Positions 51,252-60,697 of a stretch of DNA of 64,000 bases are shown here, one piece after another. Source of the stretch: Candidatus Methanoplasma termitum (lineage in GTDB: Archaea > Thermoplasmatota > Thermoplasmata > Methanomassiliicoccales > Methanomethylophilaceae); NCBI RefSeq assembly GCF_000800805.1, contig NZ_CP010070.1, forward strand, positions 1 to 64,000, read 5' to 3'. The notes under the pieces are model-generated. The model was not told the DNA's origin. It ran no database searches and worked only from the letters and a program-made list of their open reading frames with translations. The first letter of the stretch is position 1. Each line of letters starts with the position of its first letter. Made by a program: the position numbers and the translations under genes.

Positions 51252-51965
51252 TCAGGGCAAGGTCATCGCCCATGCAGCCATCCTTTTATTTCGTGCTTTT
51301 GTGAAATCAGAAGCGTTTTTCATATATTCTTTGTATTCGGTCACACTGTTAGGCAGCGGCGGCGTCGAACCGAAGTCTCTGAACGGGAGCCAAAAACGTA
51401 CATTTTCATCTTCGTCGACAATGTCGTCAAGAAGGAAGAACTCCACATACCCGCGGAAGTCAGTGAACAGTCTGAAGAAATCGGTATATCTGTCAAAACA
51501 ATCCCGCAATGGATTTTTTTCTCCGATATACCAGCGCCTTATACACTCAAGTGTAAAGTCGAAACGGTCCTTTATGAGGCCGTTGAACCCGCGCTCTACA
51601 TTTATTGTGGCTTTGTTGTCTATTTTGTTCGATGGGAACACCAAATATGCTCCGATGGTGCAGACAAGATCGTAGAAAGCATCTATATCATGCTTAGGTA
51701 ATGAACCGACCACTTCCGTCATATGCCCATTCTTCAGGCGGGAATATGTGTGGACGATCGAATCGCTGGAAAGTGAAAAAGTACCGATTTCCGAACTATG
51801 GAACAGCCTGTAAGGCGGTGCCGAGCTGACTGTGAGATCGAACATCCTGCCGTCAGGCAGCGGCTTGCTCCAAAGCAATTTGTGATAATCGCGCAAGATA
51901 GGATCGGTCATGTCAGCATCCTTGCCGCCGGTCCAATCTGCTTTGTATGAGGTATCGATCTTCAT
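51252..51965 (-). CDS. Conserved-looking protein of unknown function
   Basis: This 237-aa soluble protein has an even amino-acid composition and good coding character. Landmarks are DYHKLLWSKPLPDGRMFDLTVS near the N-terminus, AYLVFPSNKIDNKATINVERG in the middle and FWLPFRDFGSTPPLP near the C-terminus. I recall similar bacterial proteins built around LLWSKPLP..., possibly DUF6994, but I am not certain, and I know of no function. No signal peptide, membrane helix or metal motif is seen. It is flanked by a terminator hairpin and a 575-bp spacer. Confidence 0.7.
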   Translation of the reverse strand: MKIDTSYKADWTGGKDADMTDPILRDYHKLLWSKPLPDGRMFDLTVSSAPPYRLFHSSEIGTFSLSSDSIVHTYSRLKNGHMTEVVGSLPKHDIDAFYDLVCTIGAYLVFPSNKIDNKATINVERGFNGLIKDRFDFTLECIRRWYIGEKNPLRDCFDRYTDFFRLFTDFRGYVEFFLLDDIVDEDENVRFWLPFRDFGSTPPLPNSVTEYKEYMKNASDFTKARNKRMAAWAMTLP

Positions 51966-52541
51966 CTTATCGAACAGTAAGCGGTCTCAATACAAAAATA
52001 ACGATGCAATCCCGAAGCGGTAGGAGCGTGGGATGATCGGAAAGGGACATAATCATCGAACCCATTTCGGATGTAGAAAAAGCAACCTGCGAACAATGAT
52101 GATCCGAATGAAACGAATTTACGAACATATGGATCCGACAGATGGCTGTCGCGTGCGTGTTGATCGGTTGTAGCCGCGCGATATAAAGAAAGAGGACGCC
52201 GGTATTGACATATGGGAAAGGACATTGCGCCGACGAACGATCGTGAAAAGATCTTCACAGTCGGAATATATCCCGTTCGGAGTTCGGAGAAAGGTACAGA
52301 ACAGAATTATCGAACAACCCCGCTTAAGATGATTTTGTTGATAAGATAAAGTATAGAAAGAAACGACCCTGCTTTTTGCCGGGAGGGACACAGAGCATAC
52401 ACAAGCAAAGGTGATCCCGGAGATACTAAACAAAAAGGTCTGTTCTAATGATAAATAATTATTATAATGTATAATAATATACATCAATGTACTAATAATT
52501 AAATAGATGATTACAATAGTCCAATCAAAGGAAGGTATCAA
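51966..52541 (+). other. Spacer upstream of the trp operon
   Basis: No convincing gene is seen. The last ~90 bp are very AT-rich and hold a palindrome (52467-52484) and the probable trp promoter. Confidence 0.5.
52467..52484 (+). promoter_or_regulatory. Palindrome in the trp promoter, candidate operator
   Basis: ATGTAT-AATAAT-ATACAT is a perfect 6-6-6 palindrome about 60 bp before trpE, followed by ATGTAC at 52487-52492. TrpY-type archaeal repressors bind TGTACA-like boxes, so a tryptophan operator is plausible. The regulator gene is not in the window. Confidence 0.5.
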
Positions 52542-53999
52542 ATGATAAAACCATCTTTGGAAGACGCGAAGAGACTGTCTCAAGGCTATACGCTTGTGCC
52601 TATGGCATTAGAGATATTCTCCGACCAAAAAACGCCAATCGAAATAATCAGGAACATCCGGAGTCTGGGGGGTTCCTGTTTCATACTTGAGAGTGTAAAC
52701 GGCGGAGAAGGATGGGGACGTTATACTTTCCTTGGCTACAACCCGATAATCAACGTCTACGGCACGGGTAATACTGTCGTAATAAAGAGCGGCCGCGAAT
52801 CAAAGGAAGAGAAACGCAACCCGATAGAGGTTGTAAAAGAACTGATCGGAAAATACAAAAGCCCGAATGTTCCTGGACTTCCGCCGTTTACAGGTGGATT
52901 CGTGGGGTATTTCTCATACGACTTTGTGCAGAACTGCATCCCCGGTCTGAAACTGAGGTCCAAGAATGAAGAAGGGTTCAGGGACTTCCACCTGATGCTG
53001 ATCGACAAGGTAATAGCATTCGATCACCTGAAACAGAAGATGTATGTGATTGCGAACATCCCGGTGGAAGACATAGAGAACGGCTACTCCAAAGGATTCC
53101 AGGATCTTAACGATCTCGCAAGGACGATCCTATCAGGCTCCAAACCGCAAGACGAACACTGTTCATGCGGTGAGTTCACCTCGATGTTCACGGAAGGGGA
53201 CTTCAAAGAGATGGTATTGAAGATAAAATCTCACATCTTTGAAGGAGATATTTTCCAGGCGGTAGTTTCCAACAGGTTCAAAGCACCGTTCAAGGGAAGC
53301 CTGATCAACACGTACAGGATGCTGAGAACGATCAATCCGTCGCCGTACATGGTGTACATGCGTGCGGATGATGTCGAGATAGCATGCTCTTCCCCCGAAA
53401 CGTTGGCATCTTTACAGAATGGGGAGGTCAGTTCGTTTCCGCTCGCAGGAACATGCCCGCGCGGGAAGACGGAAGAAGAGGACAAAGCATTGATCGAAGC
53501 TCTTCTGAAAGACGAAAAAGAGCTGGCGGAGCATGATATGCTTGTAGATCTCGCTCGTAACGATATAGGGAAGGTATGCAAATTCGGCACGGTAAAGGTT
53601 CGCGATTATAGAGCCATCAAGAAATATTCGCATGTTAGTCATATATCCTCTCATGTGACAGGAGAGATCCGCGATGATGTCGACGCACTTGATGTGCTTA
53701 TGGCCTCGCTTCCCGCAGGAACGCTTTCTGGGGCGCCCAAGAAGCGCGCATGTGAGATAATCGATGAAGCGGAGGGAAGGAGGCGCGGAATTTACGGCGG
53801 CGCGATAGGATACATTGACTTCACGGGGAACATGGATATGTGCATCGGCATCAGAATGGCCGTGCTGAAGAAAGGTAATGTGTTCGTACAGGCAGGAGCG
53901 GGGATCGTGGCCGACAGCGTTCCAGAAAAGGAATATGCCGAGACTCGGAACAAAGCTCGCGCAGTAATGAAAGCGCTGAATGATGCGGGAGGGCTCTGA
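52542..53999 (+). CDS. trpE: Anthranilate synthase component I
   Basis: TrpE (485 aa) makes anthranilate from chorismate with ammonia supplied by TrpG. The chorismate-binding domain fills the C-terminal half, with LAGTCPRGKTEEEDKAL, LVDLARNDIGKVCKFG and GGAIGYIDFTGNMDM. The N-terminal ILESVNGGEGWGRYTFLG corresponds to the tryptophan feedback region. It is the first gene of a full trpEGDCFBA operon. AAGGAAGGT precedes the ATG. Its TGA overlaps the trpG ATG by one base. Confidence 0.96.
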   Translation: MIKPSLEDAKRLSQGYTLVPMALEIFSDQKTPIEIIRNIRSLGGSCFILESVNGGEGWGRYTFLGYNPIINVYGTGNTVVIKSGRESKEEKRNPIEVVKELIGKYKSPNVPGLPPFTGGFVGYFSYDFVQNCIPGLKLRSKNEEGFRDFHLMLIDKVIAFDHLKQKMYVIANIPVEDIENGYSKGFQDLNDLARTILSGSKPQDEHCSCGEFTSMFTEGDFKEMVLKIKSHIFEGDIFQAVVSNRFKAPFKGSLINTYRMLRTINPSPYMVYMRADDVEIACSSPETLASLQNGEVSSFPLAGTCPRGKTEEEDKALIEALLKDEKELAEHDMLVDLARNDIGKVCKFGTVKVRDYRAIKKYSHVSHISSHVTGEIRDDVDALDVLMASLPAGTLSGAPKKRACEIIDEAEGRRRGIYGGAIGYIDFTGNMDMCIGIRMAVLKKGNVFVQAGAGIVADSVPEKEYAETRNKARAVMKALNDAGGL

Positions 54000-54580
54000 T
54001 GTTACTAATTATAGATAATTATGACAGTTTCACATACAATCTCTATCAGATTGCAGGATTGTTCACGGCGGACATAAAAGTGGTACTCAATGATAAGTTC
54101 ACAGTGAAGGAGATCGAGGAGATGGATCCGTCACACATCATCATCTCTCCCGGCCCGGGAAGACCGGAAGATGCAGGAATATGTGAGGAAGTGATCCTCG
54201 CATTCCAACGGAAGGTCCCGTTACTGGGGATATGTCTGGGACATCAGGCGATTTGCCAAGCATACGGGTCAGTGGTCACCTATGCAAAGGAACTTGTTCA
54301 TGGTAAGAGATGTGCGGTCCACATTGCGAACGGGAACCCGATATTCCGCCACCTCCCGCCGATGCTCGAGGCCGGTCGTTACCATTCGCTGGCGGTTGAT
54401 CGTTCTACTATCCCGGATGAATTGTTGGTTATAGCAGAGACGGATGACGGCGAAGTAATGGGAGTAAAACACCGCAGCTACGACGTGTTCGGGCTGCAGT
54501 TCCATCCCGAGTCGATACTTACCAAGGGCGGCGAGAAGATAATCGAGAACTTCCTGAAGATCGGAGGCGGTCTCCAATGA
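53999..54580 (+). CDS. trpG: Anthranilate synthase component II (glutamine amidotransferase)
   Basis: TrpG (193 aa) hydrolyses glutamine for TrpE. The class I amidotransferase triad is visible: Cys in LGICLGHQAIC and His-Glu in FHPESIL. The oxyanion-loop motif SPGPGRPEDAG is also present. It overlaps trpE by one base and trpD by four. Confidence 0.96.
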   Translation: MLLIIDNYDSFTYNLYQIAGLFTADIKVVLNDKFTVKEIEEMDPSHIIISPGPGRPEDAGICEEVILAFQRKVPLLGICLGHQAICQAYGSVVTYAKELVHGKRCAVHIANGNPIFRHLPPMLEAGRYHSLAVDRSTIPDELLVIAETDDGEVMGVKHRSYDVFGLQFHPESILTKGGEKIIENFLKIGGGLQ

Positions 54581-55593
54581 TCGAGCGTGCAATATATGAT
54601 ATTGTCGCGGGCAAGCACCTGAGTCTCGATGACACAAAAGAAGTGATGCTGCAGATAATGGACGGAAAGGCAACAGATGCTCAGATGGGAGCGTTCCTTG
54701 CGGCAATGCGCCTTAAAGGAGAGACGATCGAGGAGATCACGGCCTGTGCCGAAGTAATGAGGGAAAAGAGCATGAAACTGCACCCGAAAACAGATGTGCT
54801 GGATATAGTGGGTACGGGAGGTGACGAACTGTTCACTTTCAATATCTCGACAGTATCCTCGTTTGTTGTGGCTGCGGCGGGAGTGCCGGTCGCAAAGCAT
54901 GGCAACCGCAGTGTCTCCAGTAAATGCGGAAGCGCAGATGTGCTTGAGGCACTGGGTGCGAACATTACGTTGAACGCAGAGCAGAGCGAGCGCGTCCTGA
55001 ATAAAGTGGGGATGTGTTTCATGCTGTCTCAGGTCTACCATTCAGCGATGAAGCATGTCGCACACGTACGCAAGGAATTGGGCGTTCGAACGATATTCAA
55101 CATCCTTGGGCCCCTGGCCAATCCCGCCGGTGCGAACATGCAGCTCCTCGGAGTGTACGACGAGAATCTCGTTGAACCGCTGGCGAGAGTGCTGAGCAAC
55201 CTCGGCGTTAAACGCGCGATGGTCGTGCACGGCCATGACGGACTGGATGAGATCACTCTCACCAAAACATCGACGATATGCGAAGTATCGGACGGGATGC
55301 TGAACAGTTATTTCGTGACGCCCGAACAGTTCGGACTGACCAGATGCAAGATTGAAGACCTGGTCGGCGGTGGGCCGCCGGAGAACGCGGAGATAGCAAG
55401 GAACATCCTTTCCGGCGAAAAAGGGCCGAAGAGGGACATAGTTGTTATGAACGCGGCATGCTGCATATACATGGGGAAGAACAACATCACTATGAGAGAA
55501 TGCGTCCGGCTGGCGCAGGAACTGCTTGACAACGGAAGCGCAATGCGCAAATTGGAAGAGTTCGTCCGTGCCACCAACGAGGCAGGGAAATGA
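54577..55593 (+). CDS. trpD: Anthranilate phosphoribosyltransferase
   Basis: TrpD (338 aa) attaches phosphoribose from PRPP to anthranilate. Motifs are the PRPP loop VGTGGDE, KHGNRSVSSKCGSADVLEALG, the anthranilate-site stretch ILGPLANPAGA, and VHGHDGLDE. It overlaps both neighbours by 4 bp. Confidence 0.96.
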   Translation: MIERAIYDIVAGKHLSLDDTKEVMLQIMDGKATDAQMGAFLAAMRLKGETIEEITACAEVMREKSMKLHPKTDVLDIVGTGGDELFTFNISTVSSFVVAAAGVPVAKHGNRSVSSKCGSADVLEALGANITLNAEQSERVLNKVGMCFMLSQVYHSAMKHVAHVRKELGVRTIFNILGPLANPAGANMQLLGVYDENLVEPLARVLSNLGVKRAMVVHGHDGLDEITLTKTSTICEVSDGMLNSYFVTPEQFGLTRCKIEDLVGGGPPENAEIARNILSGEKGPKRDIVVMNAACCIYMGKNNITMRECVRLAQELLDNGSAMRKLEEFVRATNEAGK

Positions 55594-56357
55594 ACATTCT
55601 GGACAGGATCGTCGCTTCAACAAAGAAGAGGGTCGAGAGGGATAAGGCAGCGGGAATGCCTACAGGAAACTCGGTCAAAAGGCAGCATTTTATTTTCGAA
55701 AAGAGCCTCCGCGGTCCCGACATCTCATTCATATGCGAGGTGAAGAAAGCATCTCCTTCGAAGGGGGTGATCGCAGAAGATTTCCCATATCTGGATATAG
55801 CAAAAGAATATGAGGGGGCGGGAGCCTCGGCAATATCCGTTCTGACGGAACCGGAGTTCTTTCGGGGGGCGGACGAATATCTGAAGGAGATCAGGAAATC
55901 GGTTGACATACCCATACTCCGCAAGGACTTCGTCATCGACAAATTCCAGATCGAACAATCATTCCGCTTCGGTGCGGATGCGATATTGCTGATATGTTCA
56001 ATTCTCTCGGGGGAAGAGCTCTCCGAATTCATCAAGGAGGCCGACAAGTTCGGTCTATCATCTTTGGTGGAGGTCCATAACGAGGAAGAACTGAGAACGG
56101 CCGTCGAAGCCGGAGCAAGGATAATAGGGGTTAACAATAGGGACCTCAAAACGTTCGAAGTTGATACTCAGAACAGCATAAGACTGAGAAAACTCACTCC
56201 AGATGAGATAATATTCGTCTCAGAGAGCGGCATACGCACGGCAGAGGACGTAGAGGTCCTAAGGAAGAACGGCGTCGATGCCGTTCTGATCGGTGAAGCG
56301 CTTATGAGGTCGTCGGATAAGAAAGCGGCATTGGATGCCCTGAGAGGGAGACGATGA
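55590..56357 (+). CDS. trpC: Indole-3-glycerol-phosphate synthase
   Basis: TrpC (255 aa) is a TIM barrel that closes the indole ring. The catalytic lysine stretch FICEVKKASPSKG, then VLTEPEFFRG, ILRKDFVID, VNNRDLKTFEVD and SESGIRTAEDV are all present. It overlaps trpD and trpF by 4 bp each. Confidence 0.96.
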   Translation: MNILDRIVASTKKRVERDKAAGMPTGNSVKRQHFIFEKSLRGPDISFICEVKKASPSKGVIAEDFPYLDIAKEYEGAGASAISVLTEPEFFRGADEYLKEIRKSVDIPILRKDFVIDKFQIEQSFRFGADAILLICSILSGEELSEFIKEADKFGLSSLVEVHNEEELRTAVEAGARIIGVNNRDLKTFEVDTQNSIRLRKLTPDEIIFVSESGIRTAEDVEVLRKNGVDAVLIGEALMRSSDKKAALDALRGRR

Positions 56358-56959
56358 GCAAAGTGAAGATATGCGGACTCAGCCGTCCGGAGGACATCGA
56401 AGCGGCGAATTCCGTACTTCCGGATTATATCGGGTTCGTGTTCGCGGAAAGCCGCCGTCAAATAGATGAAAAGAAGGCAAAAAGCCTGAAAGGAAAACTC
56501 GACGGCCGCATCGAGGCAGTGGGAGTGTTCGTTAACGAAGATGCGGAAAAAGTATCGAAGCTATACAAAAACGGCACGATCGACATGGTGCAACTCCACG
56601 GTGACGAGGACTCAGAATATATCAAACAATTGAAAGAGGATTGCGGGTGCAGAGTGATAAAGTCCATCCCGATAGGAGGATCGATCCCACCGATACCAAA
56701 AGGCTCCGATTATCTTCTGTTCGATAACCTCTCCGCTCAGCGCGGAGGATCCGGGAAAACCTTCGATTGGCATATTTTGAAAGGATTCGACACGATGCCA
56801 TATTTTCTTGCCGGAGGACTGAATTCCTCTAATGTCTGGGAAGCGGTAAGAACTTTGTCCCCATACTGCATGGATGTGAGTGGCGGAGTGGAGACCGGCG
56901 GAGTGAAGGATCCCGCAAAAATAAAAGAATTTGTAAAGCTTGTAAGAGAGGCGGATTAA
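56354..56959 (+). CDS. trpF: Phosphoribosylanthranilate isomerase
   Basis: TrpF (201 aa) is a TIM barrel with the catalytic cysteine in KICGLSRPEDI and the acid in DVSGGVETGGVKD. Other family stretches are YIGFVFAESRRQ and VQLHGDED. trpB starts directly after the stop codon. Confidence 0.95.
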   Translation: MSKVKICGLSRPEDIEAANSVLPDYIGFVFAESRRQIDEKKAKSLKGKLDGRIEAVGVFVNEDAEKVSKLYKNGTIDMVQLHGDEDSEYIKQLKEDCGCRVIKSIPIGGSIPPIPKGSDYLLFDNLSAQRGGSGKTFDWHILKGFDTMPYFLAGGLNSSNVWEAVRTLSPYCMDVSGGVETGGVKDPAKIKEFVKLVREAD

Positions 56960-58144
56960 ATGGAAAAAGGAAGATTCGGCGAGTTCGGCGGAATGTACAT
57001 TCCCGAGACGCTTATGGGCGCATTGTATGAGCTGGAAGAGGCTTATTATCGTTACAAAAACGACATAGAATTCCAAACAGAGCTCACAGACCTGCTGAAG
57101 AACTATGCAGGCAGGCCGTCTCTGCTTTACTATGCCAAGAATCTGACCGAATATGCGGGCGGGGCCAAGATATACCTTAAGCGCGAAGACCTGAACCACA
57201 CGGGATCGCACAAGATCAACAATGTCCTCGGACAGGCATTGCTGGCTAAGCGCATGGGCAAAACTCGTTTGATAGCGGAGACCGGCGCCGGGCAGCACGG
57301 TGTCGCAGCGGCTACCGCAGCGGCGCTTCTGGGAATGGAGTGCGAGGTGTTCATGGGGAAAGAGGATACAGAAAGGCAGGCGCTGAATGTTTACAGGATG
57401 CGTATGCTCGGGGCCAGGGTACATTCTGTAACGTCTGGAACAATGACCCTTAAAGACGCAGTGAATGAGACAATGCGCGAGTGGTCAAAGCGTGTATATG
57501 ATACCCACTATGTTCTCGGTTCCGTCATGGGCCCCCATCCCTTCCCAATGATGGTCAGGGACTTCCAGAGTGTGATCGGGAAGGAGATACGCAAACAGAT
57601 TCTCGAGGCAGAAGGGCACCTCCCGGACGCGGTGATAGCATGTGTAGGCGGCGGTTCCAATGCAATAGGTTCATTCTATGATTTCATCGGCGACAGCTCC
57701 GTTCGTTTGATCGGATGCGAGGCCGCAGGCAGGGGAGTAGATACAGACAGAACGGCAGCGACAATTGCCACAGGTTCAACCGGGATATTCCACGGCATGA
57801 AGTCTCTGTTCTGCCAGGATGAATTCGGACAGATTGCGCCTGTGTATTCCATTTCCGCAGGATTGGATTATCCCGGAATAGGACCGGAGCATGCGCATCT
57901 GCACAAAACGGGCCGGGCCGAATATGTACCCGTCACAGATGACGAGGCTGTAGAGGCATTCGAACTTCTCACGCGCACGGAAGGCATAATCCCAGCAATA
58001 GAATCGGCGCACGCCGTCTCTTACGCAGTGAAGGTCGCAAAGGACCTTGGCAAAGGCAAGAGCATAGTTATCTGTCTCTCGGGCCGCGGAGATAAGGATG
58101 TGGCGGCCATTGCCAGATACAGAGGAGAAGATATCGATGATTAA
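56960..58144 (+). CDS. trpB: Tryptophan synthase beta subunit
   Basis: TrpB (394 aa) condenses indole and serine with PLP. The Schiff-base lysine lies in HTGSHKINN. The phosphate-binding loop is [11 protein letters not shown] and the substrate loop is [10 protein letters not shown]. Length and the N-terminal [15 protein letters not shown] mark the standard TrpB1 type, which pairs with TrpA. Its last 8 bp overlap the start of trpA. Confidence 0.97.
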   Translation: MEKGRFGEFGGMYIPETLMGALYELEEAYYRYKNDIEFQTELTDLLKNYAGRPSLLYYAKNLTEYAGGAKIYLKREDLNHTGSHKINNVLGQALLAKRMGKTRLIAETGAGQHGVAAATAAALLGMECEVFMGKEDTERQALNVYRMRMLGARVHSVTSGTMTLKDAVNETMREWSKRVYDTHYVLGSVMGPHPFPMMVRDFQSVIGKEIRKQILEAEGHLPDAVIACVGGGSNAIGSFYDFIGDSSVRLIGCEAAGRGVDTDRTAATIATGSTGIFHGMKSLFCQDEFGQIAPVYSISAGLDYPGIGPEHAHLHKTGRAEYVPVTDDEAVEAFELLTRTEGIIPAIESAHAVSYAVKVAKDLGKGKSIVICLSGRGDKDVAAIARYRGEDIDD

Positions 58145-58907
58145 GATCGCTGAAGCATTCAGGAACAAGAAAGCCTTCATTGCGTACTTAATGGCAGGGG
58201 ACCCAGACCTTAAGACATCTGCCGAACTCATACTTACCGCACAGGAAGCAGGGGCCGACCTGATAGAGATAGGCATACCATTTTCGGATCCCATTGCCGA
58301 GGGCGAGGTCATTCAGGCCGCCAGCGTACGCGCTCTGCAGGCTGGAACGAGGCTGGACGGAGTATTCGACATGGTTGCTTCGATAAAAGATAAAATGTAC
58401 GTGCCAATGGTGTTCATGACCTACGCCAACCCCGTGTTCGTTTATGGTTATGACAGGTTCTTTGCCAAATGCGCAGAGATAGGGATATGCGGGATAATAA
58501 TCCCCGACATGCCATTCGAAGAGCAGGCAGAAGCAAAGCGGCCTGCCAGGAAACACGGGATCGAGGTTGTCACATTAGTCGCTCCCACATCAAGCGAGGG
58601 TCGCATACGAAACATAGCGGCCGCCGCGGAGGGATTTGTATATGTGGTGTCCTCAATGGGGGTCACCGGTGTACGCAGCGATATAACGACGGATCTTCCC
58701 GCCATTGTTTCTAAGATAAAAGAAAATGCAAAGGTCCCTGTTGCGATCGGGTTCGGCATTTCGACACCGGAACAGGCCGAGGAGTTCTCAAGGTTCGCAG
58801 ACGGAGTGATAGTGGGGAGTGCCATTGTCCGTATCATCGCACAACATGGGACCAAAGCAAAACCGGCACTGTACAAATATGTCTCCGGTATGAAAAGAGC
58901 GCTATGA
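58137..58907 (+). CDS. trpA: Tryptophan synthase alpha subunit
   Basis: TrpA (256 aa from this ATG) releases indole from indoleglycerol phosphate. The catalytic Glu and Asp lie in [28 protein letters not shown] and [13 protein letters not shown] are also typical. GAGGAGAAG before 58137 and the start [21 protein letters not shown] support this ATG; a frame open further upstream overlaps trpB. It is the last gene of the operon. Confidence 0.95.
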   Translation: MIKIAEAFRNKKAFIAYLMAGDPDLKTSAELILTAQEAGADLIEIGIPFSDPIAEGEVIQAASVRALQAGTRLDGVFDMVASIKDKMYVPMVFMTYANPVFVYGYDRFFAKCAEIGICGIIIPDMPFEEQAEAKRPARKHGIEVVTLVAPTSSEGRIRNIAAAAEGFVYVVSSMGVTGVRSDITTDLPAIVSKIKENAKVPVAIGFGISTPEQAEEFSRFADGVIVGSAIVRIIAQHGTKAKPALYKYVSGMKRAL

Positions 58908-58975
58908 ATTTATTCGGTCAAAAAGAAGGATAAAAAAAGCAGTATGTCCACATTGTTCATACTGCGTAGTTGTTT

Positions 58976-59977
58976 TTATTCCATTGATGCGCTGAATGAG
59001 AATTCAGAGATATATTTGCAGTATTCAGCTACTACAATCGTAAATAATTCCAGCACCGCATTCAAGCTGGAACGTTCGCTGCTTTTCAAATTACCTACCA
59101 TGGACCTTTCAGCATCTATGACCAGCTCGTCCGCCTCCTTGATCGCTTGATGGGCAAGCTCAATATCAAGATTGATCCAGCTCTTAATGGATAAATCGAG
59201 GTTTGCTATGATCCTTTCTCCGAGCTCGGCTACAAAGGGATCAAGCTTTATGGGACTGCCGCCGCCTTTTATTCCTAAGATGAATTTGGAAACACTCACA
59301 ACGTGATCGCCTATTCCTTCAAGCACTCTGCTCAGGAAAAGACATCCGGTGAATTTCAGCATCGACGGCCCATCCTTTGTCAAAGAGGTCAGGTTCTTTT
59401 GATACATGTTATACTGCCTGTGTGTAAGCCAGTATATTCTGTTAATCTCTGAATCCTTGACAGCCATGTTGCCGATCCTGCTATAATCGCCGGTCTGTAC
59501 AGCATGATACACATCCTTCACATTGTTTTTGACCAGAGATCCCATTCTCTCTACGATCTTCTTCATGTCAATGGCTTCATGTTCGATCAGGTTCGCAATA
59601 AGTATGTGCGACTCGTCTGCTTCGATCATTTCTAAGCCCATTGCGGTCTGTACAAAGCTAGAGACAACTGACGTTAATTCCTTTGACATAGGTTGCGCCG
59701 ACTTGACCATGATGGTCGTATGTCCGGCTATATATGCTCCGATAAGTTCTCTATAGATAAACTTTAGATCCGTAACATCGGTGACATCAATACTCTTTGA
59801 CGTACGCTTTTGCGCAAGAGGTTGCACCCCTCTCGGAAACAATAGCAAAGTACCATCTGGTTGTGCTTGTACATTTATTGTATCATTCTTGTTTAATCCT
59901 ACTGAATTCGCCCACTCCTTAGGCAAAGTAATCATAAACGAAGACCCCCCCGTGATCTGAACGTGTCTTACATCCAT
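58976..59977 (-). CDS. PhoU-domain regulator with AbrB-type N-terminus
   Basis: The protein (333 aa from the ATG at 59977) has an N-terminal SpoVT-AbrB-like DNA-binding strand (RHVQITGGSSFMITLPKEWA) followed by two PhoU-type helical bundles. This layout is that of archaeal phosphate-uptake regulators. A GTG at 59989 would add four residues. A TATA element centred about 26 bp upstream of the ATG favours the ATG and a leaderless mRNA. A perfect palindrome sits 40-57 bp upstream. No phosphate transporter gene lies in the window, so the regulated process is inferred from the family. Confidence 0.88.
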   Translation of the reverse strand: MDVRHVQITGGSSFMITLPKEWANSVGLNKNDTINVQAQPDGTLLLFPRGVQPLAQKRTSKSIDVTDVTDLKFIYRELIGAYIAGHTTIMVKSAQPMSKELTSVVSSFVQTAMGLEMIEADESHILIANLIEHEAIDMKKIVERMGSLVKNNVKDVYHAVQTGDYSRIGNMAVKDSEINRIYWLTHRQYNMYQKNLTSLTKDGPSMLKFTGCLFLSRVLEGIGDHVVSVSKFILGIKGGGSPIKLDPFVAELGERIIANLDLSIKSWINLDIELAHQAIKEADELVIDAERSMVGNLKSSERSSLNAVLELFTIVVAEYCKYISEFSFSASME

Positions 59978-60017
59978 AGTTTTTATCACGTATACATATT
60001 ATAAAACTCTTTTGCCA

Positions 60018-60034
60018 TTGGATATTATATCCAA
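60018..60034 (-). promoter_or_regulatory. Palindrome upstream of the PhoU-type regulator
   Basis: TTGGATAT-T-ATATCCAA has perfect 8-bp arms. It lies just upstream of the TATA element (59996-60007) of the regulator gene. Autoregulation through this site is plausible. Confidence 0.5.
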
Positions 60035-60144
60035 TATCTTTTTGATATCAATATTATATTTATTTGACACCCACTTGATGTATTTTTAATATATTTTAGA
60101 TATGATATTTTTTAGAATGCTGGCATACTCAATATTTGCAAAGT

Positions 60145-60155
60145 CCCCCCCCCCC
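60145..60155 (+). repeat. C11 homopolymer in a spacer
   Basis: This is the same length as the C11 tract in fic. It is non-coding as far as I can see. Confidence 0.85.
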
Positions 60156-60429
60156 ATACTGATGCAGCGGCGGCAGGGTGAGATACAGATCCATATGTTC
60201 AGAAGGGTTATTTTCTTCAGGCTTAGAAGTAAACGATGTTGATATATTAGGTATGTTTGTTAATATTATCTGTCAAAACACATAAGTTAAAAGGTTCTAG
60301 CGCGTTGCCCTGAAAAGTACAGATGGTTCCATCGCCGATCGCGATAAGGCTGAAGCAGGCAAAAGCATACGTTATGCGTTGGACAACAGTTATTAAATAT
60401 TTGTATAATTATATTATCTTGCTATAGGT

Positions 60430-60545
60430 GGGGGAGCTTAGGCAAGTTAAATATAAATAGCGAAAAAATGGGGACAGCCACGAACTGCTCACAGCCCCCC
60501 TGTGGTAACGTGACTGCCCCACCCGTCCTTGTTCTTCTTTGGTTA
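60430..60545 (+). ncRNA. Candidate structured small RNA
   Basis: A nested hairpin spans 60470-60520. The outer helices GGGG/CCCC (60470-60473/60517-60520), CAG/CTG (60475-60477/60514-60516) and CACG/CGTG (60479-60482/60509-60512) are interrupted by single unpaired bases. They enclose an inner CACAG/CTGTG hairpin (60490-60494/60500-60504). AT-rich TATA-like sequences lie upstream (about 60389-60417 and 60448-60459) and T-rich sequence follows (about 60527-60549). I do not recognise an RNA family. Ends are approximate. Confidence 0.35.
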
Positions 60546-60599
60546 TTTTGTCGGGAGGTCTATTGCATTAACAGATAGCAAAACCGAAGAGATATTTAG

Positions 60600-60672
60600 T
60601 GGGCCTATCCGGATTTGAACCGGAGTCAATGGCTCCCAAAGCCACAAGTATACCAAGCTAGCCCATAGGCCC
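60600..60672 (-). tRNA. tRNA-Pro (anticodon TGG)
   Basis: On the minus strand: acceptor stem GGGCCTA/TAGGCCC, anticodon stem GTGGC/GCCAT with loop TTTGGGA (anticodon TGG), T-arm TCCGG-TTCAAAT-CCGGA, discriminator A. CCA is not encoded. Confidence 0.95.
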
Positions 60673-60697
60673 CTAACGGCTGATAATACTAAAGATA

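Larger units (their letters stand above)
59990..60599 (+). other. Long AT-rich spacer between the PhoU regulator and tRNA-Pro(TGG)
   Basis: It contains the regulator's promoter and palindrome, a C11 run at 60145-60155, several small hairpins (for example GATGGTTCCATC at about 60325 and GCATACGTTATGC at about 60365), and a larger structured element at 60470-60520. No protein-coding frame is convincing. Confidence 0.5.

Noticed and set aside
52119-52583. 154-codon minus-strand frame upstream of trpE
   Set aside because: It crosses the trp promoter palindrome and the trpE start, and its composition is not protein-like.
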